The notes under the pieces were generated by a model. That model was not told where the DNA came from. It saw nothing but the letters and a program-made list of their open reading frames with translations, and made no database searches. A DNA stretch of 9,922 nt from Candidatus Heimdallarchaeota archaeon. GTDB lineage: Archaea > Asgardarchaeota > Heimdallarchaeia > Heimdallarchaeales > Kariarchaeaceae. Of the stretch, positions 5,796 through 9,922 are shown piece after piece (position 1 is the first letter of the stretch; each line of letters starts with the position of its first letter). Location of the stretch: NCBI GenBank assembly GCA_021399405.1, contig JAAFKL010000257.1, positions 1 through 9,922 on the forward strand. Reading direction: 5' to 3'. Position numbers and translations under genes: made by a program.

Positions 5796-6152
5796 ATGGC
5801 AGGGCTAGTATTTGTGAAAACCAAAGATTTGGAAAACGTAGTGAAATTTTATATTCAGACAATTGGGTGTACAAAATGGGTTTCACAACCAGAAATCGAA
5901 ATTTTAAAACATGATAATTTCATTATTGGATTTCATGCTAGCAATTCTGTTGATTCAGCAGGGTTATTCACCTTTTTTTATGAAACAACGAAAGAGGTCG
6001 ATTCAATGTTTGAACTGCTGAAATCAATGGATTTAGCTTCTACGGAGCCAAAAGAAAATAGTAAATACAAGATTTACAATTTCTTTGCCAAGGATGTGGA
6101 AGGTAGAAATCTCGAATTTCAAACATTTTTGCATGAATTACCACCAATATAA
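5796..6152 (+). CDS. VOC-fold (glyoxalase-like) protein
   Basis: At 118 residues this is a one-unit VOC protein. Module one reads GLVFVKTKDLENVVKFYIQTIGC, followed by strands EIEILKHDNFIIGFHA. Module two reads GLFTFFYETTKEVDSMFELLKSMDL, then KYKIYNFFAKDVEGRNLEFQTF, with E107 at the usual C-terminal metal-ligand place. The first-strand His is missing (GLVFV), so metal binding is uncertain. The second copy at 1224-1646 is only distantly similar, so the two are not a recent duplication. Families of this type include glyoxalase, dioxygenase and antibiotic-binding proteins; none can be chosen. Its box at 5764-5773 fits the start, and a hairpin at 6160-6193 follows the stop. Confidence 0.8.
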   Translation: MAGLVFVKTKDLENVVKFYIQTIGCTKWVSQPEIEILKHDNFIIGFHASNSVDSAGLFTFFYETTKEVDSMFELLKSMDLASTEPKENSKYKIYNFFAKDVEGRNLEFQTFLHELPPI

Positions 6153-6159
6153 CTTTGTA

Positions 6160-6193
6160 AATCATCGGACTTGAGATGTCAAGTCATCTGATT
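6160..6193 (+). terminator. Hairpin after the second VOC gene
   Basis: GACTTGA (6168-6174) and TCAAGTC (6179-6185) form a perfect 7-bp stem with a GATG loop. The flanks AATCA (6160-6164) and TGATT (6189-6193) pair again across a 3+3 internal loop, giving 12 pairs in all. It lies eight bases after the stop at 6150-6152. Confidence 0.45.
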
Positions 6194-6224
6194 ATTAGTA
6201 CAACTTAAATTTAGATGGCTTTAT

Positions 6225-6241
6225 ATTCCAATAATTGGAAT
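6225..6241 (+). promoter_or_regulatory. Palindromic operator, copy 1
   Basis: This copy reads ATTCCA-ATAAT-TGGAAT and is in fact a 7+3+7 perfect palindrome. It lies about 44 bases upstream of the centre of the TATA box at 6265-6273. The same ATTCCA-N5-TGGAAT form recurs at 6300-6316, 75 bases on, which suggests a dimeric regulator. Confidence 0.55.
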
Positions 6242-6264
6242 GGGGTATTCTCAATAACAAAAGG

Positions 6265-6273
6265 TATAAATAT
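6265..6273 (+). promoter_or_regulatory. TATA box for the small membrane protein
   Basis: TATAAATAT, just after AAAAGG (possibly a BRE), is a near-consensus archaeal box. It predicts transcription start near 6295, giving a leader of about 38 bases. The box lies between the two ATTCCA-N5-TGGAAT palindromes. Confidence 0.55.
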
Positions 6274-6299
6274 GATGATTATCAATATTATAATGAAGC

Positions 6300-6316
6300 A
6301 TTCCAAATAATGGAAT
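6300..6316 (+). promoter_or_regulatory. Palindromic operator, copy 2
   Basis: ATTCCA-AATAA-TGGAAT matches copy 1 in both half-sites with the same five-base spacing. It lies just downstream of the predicted transcription start, a place where a bound repressor would block transcription. Confidence 0.55.
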
Positions 6317-6321
6317 AGCAC

Positions 6322-6327
6322 AGGTGA
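6322..6327 (+). promoter_or_regulatory. Ribosome binding site for the small membrane protein
   Basis: AGGTGA lies five bases before the ATG at 6333. This is unusual in a window where most genes look leaderless, and it decides the start: the in-frame GTG at 6324 belongs to the binding site. Confidence 0.5.
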
Positions 6328-6332
6328 ACATT

Positions 6333-6515
6333 ATGAACGTACTTAGCAACATTACAACCCTATTCAAGAAAAACACAACAGAAACCAAAAATGTAAATTC
6401 AAATTTTTACATTGTAACCTCCTCAATCATAAGTGTGACAATAGGCCTCATGGCATATGCTTTATATCGCATAGGTCAGCTAGATCTCAGCAATCTAAAA
6501 CTACCAATATTATAA
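6333..6515 (+). CDS. Small single-pass membrane protein
   Basis: From ATG 6333 the product is 60 residues. A polar N-terminal half (about 1-25, NITTLFKKNTTETKNVNSN) is followed by one hydrophobic helix, FYIVTSSIISVTIGLMAYALY, and a short tail LDLSNLKLPIL. I do not recognise it. The promoter is the most elaborate in the window: two ATTCCA-N5-TGGAAT palindromes flank the TATA box, and the transcript should have a leader with an AGGTGA ribosome site. That suggests a tightly controlled product, perhaps stress- or metal-responsive, but the signal is unknown. The helix orientation is uncertain. The next gene, an MFS transporter, has its own likely promoter, so operon membership is doubtful. Confidence 0.6.
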   Translation: MNVLSNITTLFKKNTTETKNVNSNFYIVTSSIISVTIGLMAYALYRIGQLDLSNLKLPIL

Positions 6516-6585
6516 TCGTAAAACAAATCCGAAAACACTATAAATTTGAAACTATAAATAACGATAAACCCAATAGCCCATATCA

Positions 6586-6599
6586 TTTAATATTTAATA
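6586..6599 (+). promoter_or_regulatory. TATA-like box for the MFS gene
   Basis: TTTAATATTTAATA is centred about 31 bases before the ATG at 6624, giving a leaderless or nearly leaderless transcript. Two more boxes (ACTATAAAT at 6537-6545 and 6551-6559) lie further upstream. Confidence 0.45.
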
Positions 6600-6623
6600 C
6601 AACACAAAATCGAAAATTGTTCA

Positions 6624-7931
6624 ATGGGTTCACTTCTTTCAGAGTTCAAGGCGTTAAACCATAATGTAAAACTAGTTTTCATATTTACAATTCTACAGTC
6701 ATTTGGTCGCGGGATTTGGATGGGAAGTGTGCTATCTGCATACATTTTCTTTTTAGCTGATGAATCTTATTCTTTATTGGGAATAACTACTGCAGCATCA
6801 GGATTTGCTCTAACACTAGTAATTTTCCCATCAGGATATTTTGCGGACAAATATAGAAGAGATTACCTTCTCAAAGCTGCAGCCCTAATTGGTCTTATAG
6901 CTATGGGATTTGCCTTTTTTGCCGATACAATTTTAAAATTAGTAATTGTGCTTATTTTATGGGGACTCTTTCAAGGATTAAATCGTCCCTCTTTGGAAGC
7001 CATTTTTGCTGACAGTGTTGCAACGGGTAACCGATCAAGAATTTATTCACTTAAGCACTCAGTTCAGCAGATTTCAATGGCCTCGGGTCCATTTGTTAAT
7101 GTGGCATTATTTTTCTATTTTGGTGATGAATGGGAGCTAAATATTTTGAAATCTGTTCTGTTTGTTGGTATAGGGATTTCAATGATATCTTTAATATCTT
7201 TACTCATGTTTAATGATGAATTAAGTATGGGCGAAGAAAGTGAATCCCTACCAAATGTTGAAGTCGTAACAAATAATGTGACGAAAGAGACAAAATCAAC
7301 GAAAGTAATTCCATATTTCCTTCTTTTAAGTAACCTAGTAATTGGATTTGGGGCGGGTATGACTATCCGTTTCTTTCCCATCTTCTTCCTTGAAGAATAC
7401 CATCTAAAACCTATTGGGGTGAATTTTATTATGGGTCTAACAGCAATATTTACTGGAATTGCTTCTCTGGTAGCTCAAAAATATTCTATGAAAATAGGAA
7501 GAGCAAAAATGATATTTTTTGTCCAGATGACTGCAACAGCTTGTCTATTCGCTATTGCCTATTATCCGCCATTAATACTACTAGTGATTTTATTTATTGC
7601 ACGTGGATCACTTATGAATGCTTCTCAACCATTGAGTCGATCTATTTTGATGGATACCATTAGAAAACAACATCGCGGAAAAGTTAATGCTTTGGAAGGG
7701 ATTGCATGGGGTTTGTTCTGGAATGTGTCTGCAGTATTGGGTGGTTATTTAATAGAGGCTTATTCTTATCGAATCACGTTTTTGATAACCGCGAGCGTGT
7801 ACACTTTTGGAACCCTACTTATCCTATTTATTGTCCCATTGGTGAGTCAGGAAATAAATTCAACAACATCTGGAACACTTACGGGCCAACAAGTCAAGAA
7901 AGAATCTGGATTTGGTGGTAGAGAGGAGTAA
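6624..7931 (+). CDS. Major facilitator superfamily transporter
   Basis: The 435-residue protein has the length and pattern of a 12-helix MFS permease. Helix 1 covers LVFIFTILQSFGRGIWMGSV; helix 2 includes GFALTLVIFPSGYF. The loop after helix 2 is GYFADKYRRD (about residues 71-80), the MFS motif A (G-x-x-x-D-[KR]-x-x-R-R). Later helices include ALIGLIAMGFAFFAD and LVIVLILWGLFQGLNRPSLEA. A polar central loop (about 198-228, with EESESLPN) splits two six-helix halves; the second half starts PYFLLLSNLVIGFGAGMTIRFFPIFFL. MFS proteins move small solutes or drugs by proton coupling, but substrate cannot be predicted; the shape suits an efflux-type carrier. The C-terminal tail is polar. It is expected in the cytoplasmic membrane. 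Confidence 0.9.
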   Translation: MGSLLSEFKALNHNVKLVFIFTILQSFGRGIWMGSVLSAYIFFLADESYSLLGITTAASGFALTLVIFPSGYFADKYRRDYLLKAAALIGLIAMGFAFFADTILKLVIVLILWGLFQGLNRPSLEAIFADSVATGNRSRIYSLKHSVQQISMASGPFVNVALFFYFGDEWELNILKSVLFVGIGISMISLISLLMFNDELSMGEESESLPNVEVVTNNVTKETKSTKVIPYFLLLSNLVIGFGAGMTIRFFPIFFLEEYHLKPIGVNFIMGLTAIFTGIASLVAQKYSMKIGRAKMIFFVQMTATACLFAIAYYPPLILLVILFIARGSLMNASQPLSRSILMDTIRKQHRGKVNALEGIAWGLFWNVSAVLGGYLIEAYSYRITFLITASVYTFGTLLILFIVPLVSQEINSTTSGTLTGQQVKKESGFGGREE

Positions 7932-7961
7932 TACCCAGAAAATCAATAATTTGTATTTTGA

Positions 7962-8171
7962 TCAAAGTGAAGGTCTATCCTTGAACAATTGAAATATTGC
8001 GACAATGAAGAAGCAGTAGGCTAAAAATCCATACCAATTCCAAAATTCAGTTGAATCATTAAATAACCTGTCGTTCATGATCTCAGATTCATAACCCTCA
8101 TCAAAAACGCTTATGCCTGCAATAATTATGAATATTGACTGAATTAGGGATGCAATTTTGTACGATACCAT
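7962..8171 (-). CDS. Small membrane protein, second copy of a tandem pair
   Basis: From ATG 8171 the product is 69 residues; a GTG at 8180 would overlap the upstream gene by eight bases, while the ATG begins one base after its stop. Two hydrophobic helices are seen: KIASLIQSIFIIIAGISVFD near the start and GFLAYCFFIVAIFQLF near the end, with an acidic loop DEGYESEIMNDRLFND and the aromatic FWNWY between. It is clearly a paralogue of the upstream product: SYK, LIQS, GISVFDxGY, FWN, a YC pair and IxQL line up. I do not recognise the family. Expected to be made from the same transcript as the upstream copy. Confidence 0.65.
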   Translation of the reverse strand: MVSYKIASLIQSIFIIIAGISVFDEGYESEIMNDRLFNDSTEFWNWYGFLAYCFFIVAIFQLFKDRPSL

Positions 8172-8172
8172 T

Positions 8173-8403
8173 TTAATCACTTGATAGAGATTTCACCAAT
8201 TGTAGGATACCTACAACAATAATGCAGTATCCCCAGAACACAATTCCGTTCCAGAAATCTGAATCTGAGTTGTCAAATAAAAATTTGTTAAATCCTATAC
8301 CATCATCAAGGTTTGCTACTCCATAACCAAAATCAAAAACAGATAATCCACAGAGGAAAATGACTAAGGATTGAAGAATTGAAAGAGTCTTATAAGAAGA
8401 CAT
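8173..8403 (-). CDS. Small membrane protein, first copy of a tandem pair
   Basis: The 76-residue product has the same plan as its neighbour: helix 1 KTLSILQSLVIFLCGLSVFD, an acidic loop NLDDGIGFNKFLFDNSDSD, the FWNG motif and helix 2 VFWGYCIIVVGILQLV. Both ends probably sit on the same side of the membrane as a helical hairpin, but the side is not clear. The TCATATAG box (8424-8431) centred about 25 bases before the ATG at 8403 supports this start and a leaderless mRNA that continues into the second copy. The pair appears to have arisen by duplication and has diverged. Function is unknown. Confidence 0.7.
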   Translation of the reverse strand: MSSYKTLSILQSLVIFLCGLSVFDFGYGVANLDDGIGFNKFLFDNSDSDFWNGIVFWGYCIIVVGILQLVKSLSSD

Positions 8404-8423
8404 GAAATTCGGATTGATGAATT

Positions 8424-8431
8424 CTATATGA
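8424..8431 (-). promoter_or_regulatory. TATA-like box for the tandem membrane pair
   Basis: On the minus strand this reads TCATATAG, centred about 25 bases before the ATG at 8403. The divergent RHH gene has its own box at 8543-8552. Confidence 0.4.
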
Positions 8432-8542
8432 GTATTGTGTGGGATATTTAGAATTCTTCTTGACTCATGTCTTAATATTGGGAAATCGTTAATTAATCAA
8501 ATAGTGTAATGCATTAACTTACCCCTACTTATAAATCGTAAC

Positions 8543-8552
8543 TTTAATATTA
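8543..8552 (+). promoter_or_regulatory. TATA-like box for the RHH gene
   Basis: TTTAATATTA is centred about 26 bases before GTG 8573. This supports the GTG as the start of a leaderless transcript, since no ATG is available near it. Confidence 0.5.
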
Positions 8553-8572
8553 GTAATCAGTATATCTATAGT

Positions 8573-8767
8573 GTGGCCACTGGACAAATAAGCGTAAGGC
8601 TTAATGATGAAATGAAAAATTTGATGGATGAAATTCAAGAAGAAAACTTATTGGATGATACTTCCTCAACTGTGAGATACTTAATTAGGTTTTATGCGAA
8701 ATTTCGCAATATTCCAAGAGACATCCTAGAACAACTATATGAAACCCACAAACCATTTGACAGATAA
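8573..8767 (+). CDS. Ribbon-helix-helix (CopG/Arc-type) transcription regulator
   Basis: The 64-residue product starts GTG and reads TGQISVRLNDEMKNLMDEI, the ribbon strand and first helix, then DDTSSTVRYLIRFYAKF, the second helix of an RHH fold. Such proteins bind DNA as dimers through the paired N-terminal ribbons, here with Q5, S7 and R9 on alternate faces. The tail NIPRDILEQLYETHKPFDR is short and probably helical. It is at the head of a two-gene unit with the longin-like protein, 12 bases to the TTG at 8780 or 120 to the TTG at 8888. A 19-base palindrome at 8868-8886 is a candidate target, perhaps for self-control of the second gene; this is inference from position. Antitoxin-like roles are possible, but no toxin gene is adjacent. 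Confidence 0.85.
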   Translation: MATGQISVRLNDEMKNLMDEIQEENLLDDTSSTVRYLIRFYAKFRNIPRDILEQLYETHKPFDR

Positions 8768-8779
8768 ATTTTATCGAAT

Positions 8780-9298
8780 TTGGTTGGATCATATTACCCA
8801 CATAACATCTCAGTGGGTTTGATCTTATTAAATAAAAACTCCAGATTACTATTAGTATCATTTGAAAATGATATTGGAGATATCATATTGTTACAACAAA
8901 TATTAGTGGTTTCACCATCAGGTCCATGCTTTGTACATAGGAATTATGATCAATCAGCTAATGATGTTGATCCACAATTACTATCTGCCATGATCGCATT
9001 AGGGTCCTCGGGAAGTGTCCAATTATCTGAAATTACTCGAATACTAAGACAAGATACTATTAAAAATCCTAATTCTAACATTGAAATCATTAAAACTCAC
9101 AATTATATTGCTTGTGCAATTTCCTCAAATTATGACAATAGAACTCGTTTACTTGAAATATTACCAAGAGTCAATCAAATGACCTATGAAGTCCTTGGTA
9201 ATCCAAAAGATATAATTTCAATTGAAGGATCTAAAATTGATAGAATGGAACATCGGATTGATTTATTATTGATAAAGGAAGGCTTAATTCAAGGATAA
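8780..9298 (+). CDS. Longin/Roadblock-like protein
   Basis: The longest frame has 172 residues from TTG 8780. From about residue 37 it looks like a longin/Roadblock-type domain: LLQQILVVSPSGPCFVHRNY (strand-turn-strand), DPQLLSAMIALGSS (helix), SVQLSEITRI, then NIEIIKTHNYIACAISSN (strands), and RTRLLEILPRVNQMTYEVLG (helix), ending with a charged tail. Such domains regulate small GTPases and membrane traffic in eukaryotes and are expanded in Asgard archaea. A TTG at 8888 would start the product MLQQILVVSPSG, which fits the usual beginning of these domains (136 residues) and comes just after a perfect palindrome (8868-8886). I list the longer frame but regard 8888 as quite possible. No GTPase gene is in the window. 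Confidence 0.7.
   Translation: MVGSYYPHNISVGLILLNKNSRLLLVSFENDIGDIILLQQILVVSPSGPCFVHRNYDQSANDVDPQLLSAMIALGSSGSVQLSEITRILRQDTIKNPNSNIEIIKTHNYIACAISSNYDNRTRLLEILPRVNQMTYEVLGNPKDIISIEGSKIDRMEHRIDLLLIKEGLIQG
8868..8886 (+). promoter_or_regulatory. Palindrome just before the alternative start of the longin-like gene
   Basis: ATGATAT-TGGAG-ATATCAT is a perfect 7+5+7 inverted repeat. It ends one base before TTG 8888 and lies downstream of the RHH gene, so it could be an operator for that regulator. If the longer reading frame is used, it is inside the gene. Confidence 0.4.
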
Positions 9299-9333
9299 TC
9301 AAAGTATTTTAATCAATGACAAAGTGCTTAGAG

Positions 9334-9615
9334 TTATTCATTTTTACACGAAGGGCAAGACCCTGCAGTTTTAACCCATTGACGCAATTCTTTCGAATGG
9401 AAAACAACATCACAAACTATGCATTTTTCAACAATATCATCGTCTTCGAATTCCTTTCTACAAATTATACAGATGTTGTCCATATCTAAATTATTAATAT
9501 CGCTCCAAGTTGGCAATTCGTCAGACGGAGTAGATAAAGTTAATGATTTTTCTTGAATCGCCCTTTTTTTGGCATTGTATTCATCAAACATCGAATCGAA
9601 ATTATCTTTTGACAT
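9334..9615 (-). CDS. Small RING-like zinc-finger protein
   Basis: The 93-residue protein has a charged N-terminal half (about 1-46, DNFDSMFDEYNAKKRAIQEK) and a RING-like module: C49-x2-C52, an acidic loop, C65-x2-C68-x4-H73, then ELRQWVKTAGS and C87-P-S-C90. The F-H-x-x-x-L-x-x-W and C-P-x-C signatures match RING-H2-type and Asgard small RING proteins. Position 76, where a RING normally has Cys (F-H-x-x-C), is Glu, so seven of eight zinc ligands are visible. RING proteins act as E3 ubiquitin ligases in eukaryotes, and some Asgard archaea carry ubiquitin-like pathways. No ubiquitin, E1 or E2 gene is in this window, so an E3 role is only possible. The gene converges with the longin-like gene. 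Confidence 0.75.
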   Translation of the reverse strand: MSKDNFDSMFDEYNAKKRAIQEKSLTLSTPSDELPTWSDINNLDMDNICIICRKEFEDDDIVEKCIVCDVVFHSKELRQWVKTAGSCPSCKNE

Positions 9616-9922
9616 TATCTGTATCCCTTATTATCGAAACAAATTGAATAGACGATTTATTAAAAGCTATAACCTAATACTTGGAATGATGAATACTAAC
9701 CCATGTTTTTGGAATCTTAGTTCTTTTTCTTACTTGCAGATTTTAATGATTGTATCATTGATCAGTTAAAAAGTATATACTTTTCTTGTAACTGCCCGAA
9801 GACGCTACATTAGGGTTACTGACGAGAACCCCACTATTTGTGGATATACCTCCAATAGCCTGTTTGCATCCCAATAGTATGTAACCGTTGCTCTTTTCAG
9901 AGTGCCTTGCCTATTATGTGGG
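9616..9922. other. Region without a convincing gene: two palindromes and a GC-richer tail
   Basis: No credible gene was found. Bases 9616-9744 are AT-rich spacer, including the upstream region of the RING-like gene. Then come AATGAT-TGT-ATCATT (9745-9759) and AAAAGTATATACTTTT (9769-9784), both perfect palindromes; the second contains a TATA-like core. From 9785 to the edge the GC content rises to about 46% by hand count, well above the neighbours. Within it GGTTAC (9814-9819) and GTAACC (9881-9886) are inverted, and GGGTT/AACCC (9813-9817, 9827-9831) is a competing stem. It could be a structured RNA, a long leader, or the end of a mobile element. On the minus strand a frame lies open from about 9913 to a stop at 9755-9757, without a clear start. 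Confidence 0.35.
9769..9784 (+). promoter_or_regulatory. 16-bp perfect palindrome with a TATA core
   Basis: AAAAGTATATACTTTT reads the same on both strands. The TATATA centre can act as an archaeal TATA box in either direction; rightward it predicts a start near 9803, inside the GC-richer tail. It may also be an operator that overlaps the promoter. Confidence 0.4.

Noticed and set aside
7115..7381. Minus-strand frame and a second plus-strand frame (7706-7921) inside the MFS gene
   Set aside because: Both are covered by conserved membrane helices of the transporter.
9569..9769. Plus-strand frame of 66 residues overlapping the start of the RING-like gene
   Set aside because: It begins antisense to the RING-like gene and continues through promoter sequence and a palindrome; the translation looks random.
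9785..9922. tRNA or box C/D RNA in the GC-rich tail
   Set aside because: There is no T-loop GGTTCGAATCC-type sequence or acceptor stem, and an isolated CTGA near 9819 has no matching C box, so neither class can be supported.
1..9922. CRISPR array or long direct repeats
   Set aside because: No regularly spaced repeats of 20 bases or more were seen; short repeats are operator-sized only.

Overview
The window is AT-rich DNA from an archaeon, most likely an Asgard archaeon of the Heimdallarchaeia type. Four things point there: (i) many genes have a TATA-like box centred about 24-28 bases before the start codon, which fits leaderless archaeal transcripts; (ii) a longin/Roadblock-like protein and a small RING-like zinc protein, both eukaryotic-signature types common in Asgard genomes; (iii) a luciferase-like, probably F420-dependent, oxidoreductase; (iv) a stand-alone CuA (cytochrome oxidase subunit II-like) protein, which fits the oxygen-related metabolism proposed for some Heimdallarchaeia. 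The lineage is inferred from gene content; no rRNA or ribosomal marker is present.

Layout. Bases 1-516 hold the start of a probable TnpB-type transposase gene running off the left edge and, beside it on the same strand, the first ~50 codons of an aldo/keto reductase that breaks off at a stop: probably a gene cut by the mobile element. At 587-1206 are two small plus-strand genes (an unknown protein and a zinc-ribbon protein) separated by a strong hairpin. At 1224-4276 five minus-strand genes follow: a VOC-fold protein, an IMPACT/YigZ-like protein, a TIGR04076-like protein, a luciferase-like oxidoreductase and the CuA protein. At 4466-5168 are two unknown small plus-strand genes, ending at a perfect 10-bp hairpin shared with the convergent DinB-like gene (5205-5663). 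At 5796-7931 are a second VOC protein, a small one-pass membrane protein with twin 17-bp palindromes around its promoter, and an MFS transporter. At 7962-8403 is a head-to-tail pair of paralogous small membrane proteins. At 8573-9298 a ribbon-helix-helix regulator is followed by the longin-like protein, with a 19-base palindrome between or within them. At 9334-9615 is the RING-like gene. Bases 9616-9922 hold no convincing gene but contain two palindromes and a right-hand segment of distinctly higher GC.

Most genes seem to be single transcription units with their own promoters and short spacers. The likely multi-gene units are the tandem membrane pair and the RHH-longin pair. There is no obvious single pathway. 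The strongest leads are the CuA protein with an altered axial-ligand loop, the RHH-longin unit with its internal palindrome, the RING-like protein lacking one expected zinc ligand, the twin operators before the small membrane protein, and the palindrome plus GC-rich tail at the right edge.
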